In this document: positions 1 through 8,224 of the stretch, piece after piece
Numbering within the stretch: position 1 is the stretch's first letter
How the letters are laid out: each line of letters opens with the position of its first letter
Program-made: the position numbers and the translations under genes
Origin: Arthrobacter sp. DWC3
Lineage (GTDB): Bacteria > Actinomycetota > Actinomycetes > Actinomycetales > Micrococcaceae
Direction: 5' to 3'
Assembly: GCF_002929375.1 (NCBI RefSeq)
Contig: NZ_PJIP01000010.1
Span: 82,296 to 146,295 of the forward strand
DNA length: 64,000 bases
Notes under the pieces: model-generated
The model's input: only the letters and a program-made list of their open reading frames with translations
The model's database searches: none
What the model was told of the DNA's origin: nothing

Positions 1-291
1 GAGCATGGGGGCCGCGAGGTCCATGGGCGAGGACGCGCGGTCGAGGACCACGACGGCGGCACTCAGCTTCTCGCCGGGCAGCACGTGGCGGCGCACCTCG
101 ACGTCCCAGCCGAGCAGCACGTCGGCGAGCGCATCCGCCCCGGCGCCCGCCCCGGCCACCAGCACGGGCTGCGCGGCGAGGACCTCTCCCGGGGAGTAGC
201 GCCGCAGCACCGAGGGACGCGGCAGGCCGAGGGTCTTCGCGATCCGGGCCGGCAAGGGGGTGTTGACCAGGTCGAGGTAGGTGTCGGCCAT
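1..291 (-). CDS. fabG4: FabG4-like 3-oxoacyl-ACP/CoA reductase, N-terminal part only
   Basis: Only the first 97 codons are in the window; the gene runs off the left edge. The N-terminus (VNTPLPARIAKTLGLPRPSV, then LRRY) resembles the extra N-terminal Rossmann-like domain of the long FabG4-type beta-ketoacyl reductases of mycobacteria, which use NAD(H) on CoA-linked substrates. The catalytic SDR domain lies outside the window, so the family call rests on the N-terminal domain and neighbourhood. The ATG overlaps the stop of the upstream thiolase gene (TGATG), indicating translational coupling. The thiolase-FabG4 order matches the fadA2-fabG4 locus of Mycobacterium. Confidence 0.75.
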   Translation of the reverse strand, partial: MADTYLDLVNTPLPARIAKTLGLPRPSVLRRYSPGEVLAAQPVLVAGAGAGADALADVLLGWDVEVRRHVLPGEKLSAAVVVLDRASSPMDLAAPML

Positions 292-1604
292 CAGTTCCTG
301 GCCTCGAGGATCGCGACGACGCCCTGTCCGCCGGCGGCGCACACGGAGATCAGGCCGCGGCCGCCCTGCTCGGACAGCGTCTTGGCGAGGGAGGCGACGA
401 TCCGCCCGCCCGTCGCGGCGAACGGGTGTCCTGCTGCGAGCGAGGACCCGTTGACGTTGAGCTTGGCGCGGTCGATGCTGCCGAGCGCTCCGTCGAGCCC
501 GAGGACGCGCTTGCAGTAGGCCGCGTCCTCCCAGGCCGCCAGGGAGCTGAGGACCGTCCCGGCGAACGCCTCGTGGATCTCGAAGAAGTCGAAGTCCTCG
601 AGGGTGAGGCCGTTGCGCTCGAGCAGGCGGGGCAGGGCGTGGACGGGTGCCATGAGCAGGCCCTCGTCCCCGTGCACGAAGTCCACCGCGGCCGCCTCGG
701 CGTCGACGATGGTGGCGAGCATGGGCAGGTTGTTCGCCGTGGCGTACTCCTCGCTGCCCAGCAGGACGACGGCGGCGCCGTCGGTGAGCGGCGTGGAGTT
801 GCCCGCGGTCATGGTCGCCGGGGTGTCGAGGGACTTCCCGAAGACGGGCTTGAGCGTGGCCAGCTTCTCGAGCGAGGTGTCGGCGCGGAGGTTGGCGTCC
901 CGGGTCAGGCCGCGGTACGGCGTCATGAGGTCGGTGAAGAACCCGCGCTCGTAGGCGGCCGCGAGGTTCCGGTGGCTGTGGAGGGCGAGCTCGTCCTGCG
1001 CCTCCCGGGTGATCTCCCACGCCGCGGTGGTGAGGGCCTGGTGCTCGCCCATGGACAGGCCGGTGCGGGGCTCTCCGGTGGTCGGCGCGTTGGGCGAGAG
1101 GTCCTTCGGGCGGAGCGTGGCCAGCGTCTTCAGCTTCTGCTGCGTGGTCTTCGCACGGGAGAGATCGAGCAGCACGCGCCGCAGTCCCTCGCTCACGGCG
1201 ATGGGGGCGTCCGAGGCGGAGTCGACGCCGCCGGCGATGCCTGATTCGATCTGCCCGAGCTTGATCTTGTTGGACAGTCCCACCACGGTCTCGAGGCCGG
1301 TGGCGCAGGCCTGCTGCAGGTCGTAGGCCGGCGTCTCGGCCGACAGGGCGGAGCCGAGGACCGCCTCGCGCGTCAGGTTGAAGTCGCGGGAGTGCTTGAG
1401 GACGGCGCCGGCCGCGACCTCGCCGATGCGCTCGCCCTGCAGGCCGAACCGGGCGACCAGGCCGTCCAGGGCCGCGATGAGCATGTCCTTGTTGGACGAG
1501 TAGGCGTAGGCGCCGCCCGAGCGCGCGAAGGGGATGCGGTTGCCGCCGATGACGACTGCGGTGCGGGGGGAGGCAGTGGTCTGCGCTCCGGCCTGATCTG
1601 CCAT
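291..1604 (-). CDS. fadA2: Acetyl-CoA C-acyltransferase (thiolase)
   Basis: 437-residue thiolase, the normal length for the family. It cleaves 3-ketoacyl-CoA, or condenses acetyl-CoA, in fatty-acid metabolism. The nucleophilic cysteine is Cys100 in LQQACATG; the C-terminal half carries the catalytic GHPFAATGGR histidine block and the CAAGGQG cysteine block. Start chosen at the ATG at 1604 because AGGAG sits just upstream. Transcribed divergently from the TetR gene, with a shared palindromic operator between them, so the regulator probably controls both directions. FadA2-like by context with the FabG4-like gene downstream; substrate chain length is unknown. Confidence 0.88.
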   Translation of the reverse strand: MADQAGAQTTASPRTAVVIGGNRIPFARSGGAYAYSSNKDMLIAALDGLVARFGLQGERIGEVAAGAVLKHSRDFNLTREAVLGSALSAETPAYDLQQACATGLETVVGLSNKIKLGQIESGIAGGVDSASDAPIAVSEGLRRVLLDLSRAKTTQQKLKTLATLRPKDLSPNAPTTGEPRTGLSMGEHQALTTAAWEITREAQDELALHSHRNLAAAYERGFFTDLMTPYRGLTRDANLRADTSLEKLATLKPVFGKSLDTPATMTAGNSTPLTDGAAVVLLGSEEYATANNLPMLATIVDAEAAAVDFVHGDEGLLMAPVHALPRLLERNGLTLEDFDFFEIHEAFAGTVLSSLAAWEDAAYCKRVLGLDGALGSIDRAKLNVNGSSLAAGHPFAATGGRIVASLAKTLSEQGGRGLISVCAAGGQGVVAILEARN

Positions 1605-1637
1605 GGAGATGCTCCTGGTACGTGAGGGTGGATTACC

Positions 1638-1668
1638 GATACCTAGCGTACCTGATACGCTGGGTATC
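1638..1668. promoter_or_regulatory. Palindromic operator between thiolase and TetR genes
   Basis: Two 13-bp arms, GATACCTAGCGTA and TACGCTGGGTATC, around a 5-bp spacer; one mismatch. The right arm contains TACGCT (1656-1661), a TANNNT -10 box exactly 7 nt before the TetR ATG, so the operator covers the core promoter of a leaderless tetR transcript. TTACCG (1633-1638) at 17-bp spacing is a weak -35. Autorepression and control of the thiolase gene are inferred. Confidence 0.8.
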
Positions 1669-2430
1669 ATGAAGCTCGCCGCGGCCCTCAAGAGTGCCTC
1701 CCCGATGGCGCCCGACAGCGCGCCGACGGCGTCCGACGGCCGATCCAGCCGCTGGGAGCAGCACCGGGCGGAACGTCGGCGCCAGCTCATCAAGACCGCA
1801 CGACGGGCCGTGAGCGCCCTCGGGCCGGGAGCCTCCATGGAGGACATCGCGGCGGCCGCGGACACCTCGAAGTCGGTCTACTACCGCTACTTCGGCGACA
1901 AGACCGGCCTGCAGCGCGCCATGGCCGAGGTGGTCATCGGGCAGATGCAGCAGAAGGTCTTCGACGCGGCCAAGGCGGCCACCACCCCGCGGGAGGGCCT
2001 GTACTCGATGGTGCTCGCCTACCTCCAGATGGCCCAGACCTCCCCGAACGTCTACGCGTTCGTCACGCGCGTGGGGATCGCCGAGTCCACCACGGCCGAC
2101 GACGACGCCCAGGACACCCTCGCCCACTTCCTCGCCGCGATCACCGAGATGATCGCGGCGCCCATGCGCGCCTACCTGCTCTCCCCCGACCGCCCCGCCG
2201 GCCCCGACGACGCCGCACCCGGGTACTGGCCCGCGGCGGCGATCGGCATGGTGCGGGCCGCCGGCGAGCGCTGGCTCTGCGCACCCGACGGCCCCGACCG
2301 ACCCAGCGAGGAGCAGATGGCCCGCCACATCACGGGCTGGCTCCTCGACGGCATCAGCCGGTACGAGGACCTCGTACCTGCCGCCGCCCCGCTTCCCCCC
2401 GCCCGCCGACCAGCGAAGGACACGCCATGA
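1669..2430 (+). CDS. TetR family transcriptional regulator of fatty-acid genes
   Basis: 253 residues when started at the ATG at 1669, which directly follows the operator and a -10 box (leaderless). The N-terminal helix-turn-helix is visible as SMEDIAAAADTSKSVYYRYF, with a basic segment before it; the rest is the usual helical ligand-binding domain. An upstream in-frame ATG at 1603 would place the operator inside the coding region and is less likely. The stop overlaps the next gene's start (ATGA at 2427-2430), so regulator and acyl-CoA oxidase form one operon. The ligand is probably a long-chain acyl-CoA, by analogy with similar loci; not shown by the sequence. Confidence 0.85.
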   Translation: MKLAAALKSASPMAPDSAPTASDGRSSRWEQHRAERRRQLIKTARRAVSALGPGASMEDIAAAADTSKSVYYRYFGDKTGLQRAMAEVVIGQMQQKVFDAAKAATTPREGLYSMVLAYLQMAQTSPNVYAFVTRVGIAESTTADDDAQDTLAHFLAAITEMIAAPMRAYLLSPDRPAGPDDAAPGYWPAAAIGMVRAAGERWLCAPDGPDRPSEEQMARHITGWLLDGISRYEDLVPAAAPLPPARRPAKDTP

Positions 2431-4556
2431 CCGACATCCTCTCCAGGCCCCAGCAGATCCCCGCCACCGCGGACATCCGCGACGACGACCGCGCCGCCGT
2501 CGACACCGCCGAGCTCGGCGAGCTGCTCCTCGGCCGGTGGGCGCACGTGCGCCGCGTGGCCCGCGAGCTCGCGGGACGCCCCGAGCTGCACAAGATCGAG
2601 GGCCTCACCCACACGGAGCACCGCCTGCGCTGCTTCGACCAGCTCCACTACCTCGTGGGCCAGAAGGCCGTGCACCGCGCCTTCCCGAAGGCCTTCGGCG
2701 GCGACGACGACAACGGCGGCAACATCGCCGGGTTCGAGGAACTCGTGGTGGCGGACCCCTCGCTGCAGATCAAGGCCGGTGTGCAGTGGGGCCTCTTCGG
2801 GTCCGCCGTCCTGCACCTCGGGACCGAGCGGCACCACGAGGCGTGGCTCCCGGGGATCATGGACATGGAGATCCCCGGCTGCTTCGCGATGACCGAGACC
2901 GGTCACGGCAGCGACGTGGCCAGCATCGCCACGACCGCCACGTTCGACCCGGCGACCGACGAGTTCGTCATCGACACCCCCTTCCGTGCCGCCTGGAAGG
3001 ACTACATCGGCAACGGTGCCATCGACGGCCGGGCCGCCGTCGTCTTCGCGCAGCTCGTCACGAACGGCGTCAACCACGGCGTCCACGGCCTCTACGTGGA
3101 ACTGCGCAACGAGGACGGCTCCTTCAAGCCCGGCGTGGGCGGGGAGGACGACGGCATCAAGGGCGGCCTCAACGGCATCGACAACGGTCGGCTGCACTTC
3201 ACCGGCGTCCGGGTTCCGCGCACCAACCTGCTGAACCGCTACGGCGACGTCGCCGAGGACGGCACCTACACCTCGCCGATCGCCTCTCCCGGCCGCCGCT
3301 TCTTCACGATGCTCGGCACCCTCGTGCAGGGGCGTGTCTCCCTCGACGGTGCAGCCGTGGCCGCGAGCAAGCTGGCCCTCACCGCGGCGATCACCTACGC
3401 GACACAGCGCCGCCAGTTCAACGCGTCCTCCAATCTGAAGGAGGAGGTGCTGATGGACTACCAGCGGCACCAGCGCCGGCTCCTGCCCCGCCTCGCGGCG
3501 ACCTACGCGGCCGCCTTCGCGCACGAGGAGCTCCTCGAGAAGTTCGACGGCGTGTTCTCGGGCGAGCACGACACCGACGAGGACCGCCAGGACCTCGAGA
3601 CCCTCGCCGCGGCCCTCAAGCCGCTCAGCACGTGGCTGGCCCTCGACACGCTGCAGGAGTGCCGCGAGGCGACCGGCGGCCAGGGGTTCCTCATCGAGAA
3701 CCGCTTCGCCTCGCTCCGCGCGGACCTCGACGTGTACGTGACGTTCGAGGGCGACAACACCGTGCTGCTGCAGCTCGTGGCCAAGCGCCTGCTCACCGAC
3801 TACGCCAAGGAGTTCAAGGGCGTGGACTTCGGCGTGCTGGCGCGCTACGCGGTCTCCCAGGCCGCAGGCAGGACCCTGCACCGCTCCGGGCTCCGCCGGG
3901 TCGCGCAGACGGTGGCGGACTCGGGATCGGGCAAGAAGTCGGCGATCGCCCTCCGCGACGAGGACACGCAGCGTGAGCTGCTGACCGACCGCGTGCAGGC
4001 GCGCGTGGCCGACGTCGCCGCGGTGCTGCGCGGCGCGAAGGGCATGTCGCAGGAGCAGTCCGCCGCGCTCTTCAACGAGCACCAGAACGAGCTCATCGAA
4101 GTGGCCCACGCCCACGCCGAGCTGCTGCAGTGGGAGGCGTTCACGCGCGGCCTGAAGAAGCTCCAGGACCCGGGCACGCGCGAGGTGCTCACGCGCCTCC
4201 GCGACCTCTTCGGCCTGTGCCTCATCGAGAAGGACCTGGCCTGGTTCCTCATGAACGGCCGGCTCTCCTCGCAGCGCGCGCGCACCCTGGACGGCTACAT
4301 CAACCGGCTGCTGGTGAAGATCCGCCCGCACGCGCTCGACCTCGTGGAGGCGTTTGGCTACGGGCCGGAGCACCTGCGGTCGGCCGTCGCGAGCGGTGCC
4401 GAGCAGCAGCGCCAGGAGGAGGCGGCGGAGTACACGCGCCGCCGCCGGGCGAGCGGCGACGCCCCGATCGACGAGAAGACGCTCCTGGCCCGCGCGGCCA
4501 AGGAGAAGAAGGCCAGGAAGGCCAGGAAGGCCGCGAAGGGGCGCGCGCAGCGCTAG
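2427..4556 (+). CDS. Acyl-CoA oxidase/dehydrogenase family flavoprotein
   Basis: 709 residues, long for an acyl-CoA dehydrogenase (about 380-600) and typical for acyl-CoA oxidases. The N-terminal half has the FAD/acyl-CoA dehydrogenase middle domain (CFAMTETGHGSDVASI), the central helical domain (AITYATQRRQF), and TFEGDNTVLLQLVA, the block that holds the catalytic glutamate in acyl-CoA oxidases. A C-terminal helical ACOX domain follows, ending in a Lys/Arg-rich tail. It catalyses the first, alpha-beta desaturating step of beta-oxidation, passing electrons to oxygen if it is a true oxidase. Co-transcribed with the TetR gene, 4-bp overlap. Whether it is an oxidase or uses an electron-transfer flavoprotein cannot be decided here. 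Confidence 0.85.
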   Translation: MTDILSRPQQIPATADIRDDDRAAVDTAELGELLLGRWAHVRRVARELAGRPELHKIEGLTHTEHRLRCFDQLHYLVGQKAVHRAFPKAFGGDDDNGGNIAGFEELVVADPSLQIKAGVQWGLFGSAVLHLGTERHHEAWLPGIMDMEIPGCFAMTETGHGSDVASIATTATFDPATDEFVIDTPFRAAWKDYIGNGAIDGRAAVVFAQLVTNGVNHGVHGLYVELRNEDGSFKPGVGGEDDGIKGGLNGIDNGRLHFTGVRVPRTNLLNRYGDVAEDGTYTSPIASPGRRFFTMLGTLVQGRVSLDGAAVAASKLALTAAITYATQRRQFNASSNLKEEVLMDYQRHQRRLLPRLAATYAAAFAHEELLEKFDGVFSGEHDTDEDRQDLETLAAALKPLSTWLALDTLQECREATGGQGFLIENRFASLRADLDVYVTFEGDNTVLLQLVAKRLLTDYAKEFKGVDFGVLARYAVSQAAGRTLHRSGLRRVAQTVADSGSGKKSAIALRDEDTQRELLTDRVQARVADVAAVLRGAKGMSQEQSAALFNEHQNELIEVAHAHAELLQWEAFTRGLKKLQDPGTREVLTRLRDLFGLCLIEKDLAWFLMNGRLSSQRARTLDGYINRLLVKIRPHALDLVEAFGYGPEHLRSAVASGAEQQRQEEAAEYTRRRRASGDAPIDEKTLLARAAKEKKARKARKAAKGRAQR

Positions 4557-4588
4557 CAGCAGGGCGCGCCCAGCACCGGCTTCGCCAC

Positions 4589-4651
4589 CGTCGAGACCGC
4601 AGGAACGACCGCATGGCCACCCTCCGCGCCGTCGTTACTGCGGTCTCGACG
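4589..4651. repeat. Long inverted repeat between convergent genes
   Basis: CGTCGAGACCGCAG (4589-4602) pairs perfectly with CTGCGGTCTCGACG (4638-4651); one mismatch inward, AACGAC (4604-4609) pairs with GTCGTT (4631-4636). This gives a 21-position stem with one mismatch and a 21-nt loop. It lies between the convergent acyl-CoA oxidase and glgA genes, so it may terminate both; the size also suits a dispersed REP-like element. Confidence 0.6.
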
Positions 4652-4702
4652 TACGAGCGGCGGCACCCTTCGACGCGCTGGACCCTTGCTGCCCGGATGC
4701 TG

Positions 4703-5896
4703 CTAGAGGACGCTGCGGTACACGCCGAGGGTCGTCTCGGCGATCGAGTCCCAGCCGAAGTGCCGCTCCGCGCGTTCCCGTCCGGCCGCGCCCATGGCCG
4801 CCGCCCTGGCCGGGTCGGCCACGAGGGCGTTCACGGCCGCCGCGAAGTCGGTGACGAACTTCTCCGGATCCAGGGGCGTACCCGTGCCGTCCTGGACCTG
4901 CTCGAGGGGCACGAGCGTACCGGTCACGCCGTCGTCGATCACCTCGGGGATGCCGCCGGTCGCGGAGGCGACGACGGCGGCGCCGCATGCCATCGCCTCC
5001 AGGTTCACGATGCCGAGCGGCTCGTAGATGGACGGGCAGGCGAACACCGTGGCGTGGCTGAGGATCTGGATCACCTCGCGGCGCGGCAGCATCTTCTCGA
5101 TGAGCACCACCGATCCCCGCTTCTCCCGCAGGTCCGAGATCAGCACGTCCGTCTCGGCCGCGAGCTCCGGGGTGTCGGCGGCGCCCAGGCAGAGCACCAG
5201 CTGCACGTCGGCCGGCAGGTGCGCGGCCGCCCGCAGGAGGTAGGGCACGCCCTTCTGCCGGGTGTTGCGCCCCACGAACACCACGCTCGGCCGGTCCGGG
5301 TCGATGCCGTGGGCGCGGAGGGCGTCGTCGTCCTCGTCACGCGACCACAGGGACACGTCGATGCCGTTGTGCACCACGTGCACCCGCGCGGGGTCCACGT
5401 CCGGGTAGCTGCGCAGGATGTCCGCGCGCATGCCCGCGGAGACCGCGATGACGGCGGCGGCGGCCTCGTAGGAGGTCTTCTCCACCCAGGAGGAGAGCGC
5501 GTACCCGCCGCCCAGCTGCTCGGCCTTCCACGGGCGCAGCGGCTCGAGGCTGTGCGCGCTGAGGACGTGCGGGATGCCGTGCAGGAGCGAGGCGAGGTGC
5601 CCGGCCATGTTGGCGTACCAGGTGTGGGAGTGCACCAGGTCCGCGCCGCCGATGGCCTCCAGCATCTGCAGGTCCGTGCCGAGGGTCTGCACCGCGGCGT
5701 TCGCCGTCGCGAGGCCCTCGGGCACGCCGTAGGAGAGCACCGAGGCCCCGTGGTAGTCCTCCGGGCGGGGCGCGCCGAACGCGTGGACGCGCAGGTCCAC
5801 CTGAGGGGCGAGGACGCGGCTCAGCTCGGCGACGTGCACCCCCGCGCCACCGTAGATCTCGGGCGGGAACTCCTTGGTCACAATGTCTATTCGCAC
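4703..5896 (-). CDS. glgA: Glycogen synthase / maltose-1-phosphate synthase (GT4)
   Basis: 397 residues, a GT-B retaining glycosyltransferase of the short actinobacterial GlgA type (GlgM in mycobacteria), which transfers glucose from ADP-glucose to a glucan or to glucose-1-phosphate. Visible features: N-terminal donor-side loop IVTKEFPPEIYGGAGVHV and the C-terminal E-x7-E region in SIYEPLGIVNLEAMACG. Start taken as the GTG at 5896 (protein MRIDIVTKEF): TACGTT ends 6 nt upstream, fitting a leaderless transcript; a GTG 3 nt earlier is possible. Divergent from glgC, as in Mycobacterium. Confidence 0.9.
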   Translation of the reverse strand: MRIDIVTKEFPPEIYGGAGVHVAELSRVLAPQVDLRVHAFGAPRPEDYHGASVLSYGVPEGLATANAAVQTLGTDLQMLEAIGGADLVHSHTWYANMAGHLASLLHGIPHVLSAHSLEPLRPWKAEQLGGGYALSSWVEKTSYEAAAAVIAVSAGMRADILRSYPDVDPARVHVVHNGIDVSLWSRDEDDDALRAHGIDPDRPSVVFVGRNTRQKGVPYLLRAAAHLPADVQLVLCLGAADTPELAAETDVLISDLREKRGSVVLIEKMLPRREVIQILSHATVFACPSIYEPLGIVNLEAMACGAAVVASATGGIPEVIDDGVTGTLVPLEQVQDGTGTPLDPEKFVTDFAAAVNALVADPARAAAMGAAGRERAERHFGWDSIAETTLGVYRSVL

Positions 5897-5942
5897 CACC
5901 CCAACGTAGTGCAGTGCGTCGGAGTCCTCTAGTGTGAGGAGA

Positions 5943-5973
5943 CCGGAACGGTTCCGGGATACGTGGATCCACG
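5943..5973. promoter_or_regulatory. Two palindromes in the glgA-glgC intergenic region
   Basis: CCGGAACGGTTCCGG (5943-5957, 7-bp perfect arms around one base) and CGTGGATCCACG (5962-5973, perfect) lie between the divergent glycogen genes. The first has the central CG pair and flanking symmetry common in LacI-family operators. Regulator identity is a guess. Confidence 0.45.
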
Positions 5974-6030
5974 CGTGATCGACCGTCCATCGGGAACGCA
6001 GAACACTCAAGGAAGAGCGGGGGGTCAGAA

Positions 6031-7275
6031 GTGGCACCGAAGAAAGTACTTGCCGTGGTGTTGGCAGGCGGAGAAGGCAAACGGCTGATGCCGTTGACCG
6101 CGGACAGGGCCAAACCGGCTGTACCGTTCGCCGGCAGCTACCGCCTCATCGACTTCGCACTGTCCAATCTCGTCAACTCGGGGTACCTCAAGATCGTGGT
6201 GCTCACCCAGTACAAGTCCCACAGCCTCGACCGGCACATCTCCGAGACGTGGAGGATGTCCACGCAGCTGCAGAACTACATCGCCTCCGTGCCGGCGCAG
6301 CAGCGCCGGGGCAAGAGCTGGTTCCTCGGCAGCGCGAACGCCATCTACCAGTCGCTGAACCTCATCCACGACGCCCAGCCGGACATCGTCGTCGTGATCG
6401 GCGCGGACCACGTCTACCGCATGGACTTCCAGCAGATGGTGGACGCCCACATCAGGAGCGGGGCGTCGGTGAGCGTCGCCGCCGTCCGCCAGCCGATGAA
6501 CCTCGTGGACCAGTTCGGCGTGATCGAGACGGCCCAGGACGATCCCGGCCGGATCGCCGCGTTCGTCGAGAAGCCGGCCACGACGCCGGGCCTGCCGGAC
6601 GATCCGAACAGCTTCCTCGCGTCCATGGGCAACTACGTGTTCACGACGGACGCCCTCGTGAAAGCCCTCGAGGACGACGCCGCACGTCTCGACACGAAGC
6701 ACGACATGGGCGGGGACATCATCCCCTACTTCGTGGAGCGCAACGACGCCGCGGTGTACGACTTCACCACGAACGACATCCCCGGTGCCACGGACCGCGA
6801 CCGCCAGTACTGGCGCGACGTCGGCACCATGGACTCCTACTACGACGCCAACATGGACCTCATCTCGCCGCTGCCGCTGTTCAACCTCTACAACCTGCAG
6901 TGGCCCATCTACACGCGGCAGAGCGTCTCCCCGCCGGCGAAGTTCGTCCGCAGCTCCTCGGGACGGTCGGGCGAGGCGCACGACTCCATCGTGTCGGCCG
7001 GCGTCGTCGTCTCCGGCGGCGCCGTCCAGAGCTCCATCCTGGCCACGGACGTCTACATCGCGGAATCCGCCGAGGTCACCGGGTCCGTCCTCCTCGACAA
7101 GGTCCACGTAGGGGCCGGGGCCGTGGTGCGCCGCGCCATCATCGACAAGAACGTGCGCATCCCGGCGGGGGCGAAGATCGGGGTGGACCCGGAACTCGAC
7201 CGCCGCCGCGGATTCTCCGTGACGGACTCGGGACTGACGATCGTCAGCAAGGGCCAGGTCGTGGCCCCGGACTGA
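6031..7275 (+). CDS. glgC: Glucose-1-phosphate adenylyltransferase
   Basis: 414 residues, normal for the family. It makes ADP-glucose from ATP and glucose-1-phosphate, the committed donor step for glycogen, and supplies the GlgA encoded divergently. The nucleotidyltransferase signature [15 protein letters not shown] is at residues 9-23, followed by AKPAVPFAG and the [10 protein letters not shown] block; the C-terminal part is a left-handed beta-helix with hexapeptide-like repeats. GTG start at 6031 with a purine-rich GGAAGAG/GGGGG stretch upstream. A strong hairpin follows the stop. Confidence 0.96.
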   Translation: MAPKKVLAVVLAGGEGKRLMPLTADRAKPAVPFAGSYRLIDFALSNLVNSGYLKIVVLTQYKSHSLDRHISETWRMSTQLQNYIASVPAQQRRGKSWFLGSANAIYQSLNLIHDAQPDIVVVIGADHVYRMDFQQMVDAHIRSGASVSVAAVRQPMNLVDQFGVIETAQDDPGRIAAFVEKPATTPGLPDDPNSFLASMGNYVFTTDALVKALEDDAARLDTKHDMGGDIIPYFVERNDAAVYDFTTNDIPGATDRDRQYWRDVGTMDSYYDANMDLISPLPLFNLYNLQWPIYTRQSVSPPAKFVRSSSGRSGEAHDSIVSAGVVVSGGAVQSSILATDVYIAESAEVTGSVLLDKVHVGAGAVVRRAIIDKNVRIPAGAKIGVDPELDRRRGFSVTDSGLTIVSKGQVVAPD

Positions 7276-7297
7276 CCCGGGGAGCTGCCCGGTCCGC

Positions 7298-7336
7298 GCA
7301 CAGGAGGCCCCGGCGCATCGCCGGGGCCTCCTGTGC
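7298..7336. terminator. Bidirectional hairpin terminator
   Basis: Perfect 17-bp stem (GCACAGGAGGCCCCGGC / GCCGGGGCCTCCTGTGC) with a 5-nt loop, between glgC and the convergent transglutaminase gene. There is no long U-tract, as is usual at this GC content. It can serve both directions. Confidence 0.85.
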
Positions 7337-7372
7337 GTCCGAACCCGTGCCCGGGCGGTGCCTGTGCCGCTG

Positions 7373-8224
7373 CTAGGCGACGCGCGTGATCGCGACGGTC
7401 ACGTTGAGGGTGGACCCTCCACCGCCGGACAGGATCCCCTTGAGCGGTGAGACGTCGCGGTAGTCGCGGCCGCGGGCCACGGAGACGTGGAAGTCGCTCA
7501 CGGGGCCGCTGTTGGTCGGGTCCCAGCCCCGCCACTCGCCGTCGTACCACTCCACCCAGGCGTGGGACTGCCCGGCGACGGTCTCGCCGATGCCGGCGCT
7601 GCGGCGCGGATGCAGGTACCCGGAGATGTAGCGTGCGGGGATGCCGAGGCTGCGCAGGGCCCCGATGGCGATGTGCGCCAGGTCCTGGCACACCCCCTTC
7701 CGCTCGGCCCAGGCCGCGCGGGCGTCCGTCTGCACCCCGGTGGCACCCTGGACGTAGTCCATCTGCGTGCGCAGCCAGTCGAACACGGCCCGGGCGGCCT
7801 CGTGGGGGTTGAGGCCCCGCGCGACGTCGGCCACGAGGCCCCGTACCTCCTCGCCCGGTTCGCTGAGGGCGGTCTGGCTGAGCCAGTCCGCGAGCCCGTC
7901 CGAGACCTCCGGGGAGGCGAGATCCTCCCACGAGAGGATGTCGTCCTCCCCGGGCACGCGCTCGATCCGGCTCACCTCGACCGTGGAGACGGCGGTGACC
8001 TCGAGGTGCTCGTGCGGCACGTGCACGTCGAAGGACGTCACGCGGGTGCCCCAGTAGTCCCGGTAGGCGGCGACGGCCGCGCTCGAGGGACTGACCTTCA
8101 GCGTGGACTCCAGGACCACCTGCTGCGGATCGGTGAGCGGCGTCATGCGGGCCTCGTTGTAGGACAGCGAGACGCGCCGCAGGTAGTCGTAGCCGGTGCG
8201 GTGTTCGATCAGCAGGCGTGTCAT
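7373..8224 (-). CDS. Transglutaminase-like cysteine protease-fold protein
   Basis: 283 residues. An N-terminal beta-rich Bact_transglu_N region (LIEHRTGYDYLRRVSLSYNE) is followed by a transglutaminase core with the catalytic triad region: Cys in RKGVCQDLAHIAIGALRSLG, His in GQSHAWVEWY, Asp in GWDPTN. Last gene of a three-gene operon with an alpha-E protein and a circularly permuted ATP-grasp protein; its ATG overlaps the alpha-E stop (ATGA). This trio is widely conserved and has been proposed to make or remodel a peptide, but the product is unknown. Confidence 0.88.
   Translation of the reverse strand: MTRLLIEHRTGYDYLRRVSLSYNEARMTPLTDPQQVVLESTLKVSPSSAAVAAYRDYWGTRVTSFDVHVPHEHLEVTAVSTVEVSRIERVPGEDDILSWEDLASPEVSDGLADWLSQTALSEPGEEVRGLVADVARGLNPHEAARAVFDWLRTQMDYVQGATGVQTDARAAWAERKGVCQDLAHIAIGALRSLGIPARYISGYLHPRRSAGIGETVAGQSHAWVEWYDGEWRGWDPTNSGPVSDFHVSVARGRDYRDVSPLKGILSGGGGSTLNVTVAITRVA

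Noticed and set aside
1603-1668. Earlier ATG (1603) as the tetR start
   Set aside because: It would put the full operator and -10 box inside the coding region.
2172-4373. A 733-codon open frame on the minus strand opposite the acyl-CoA oxidase gene
   Set aside because: It is the antisense image of a well-supported gene; its composition (strings of Glu, Gly, Val, Arg) is typical of GC-rich shadow frames.
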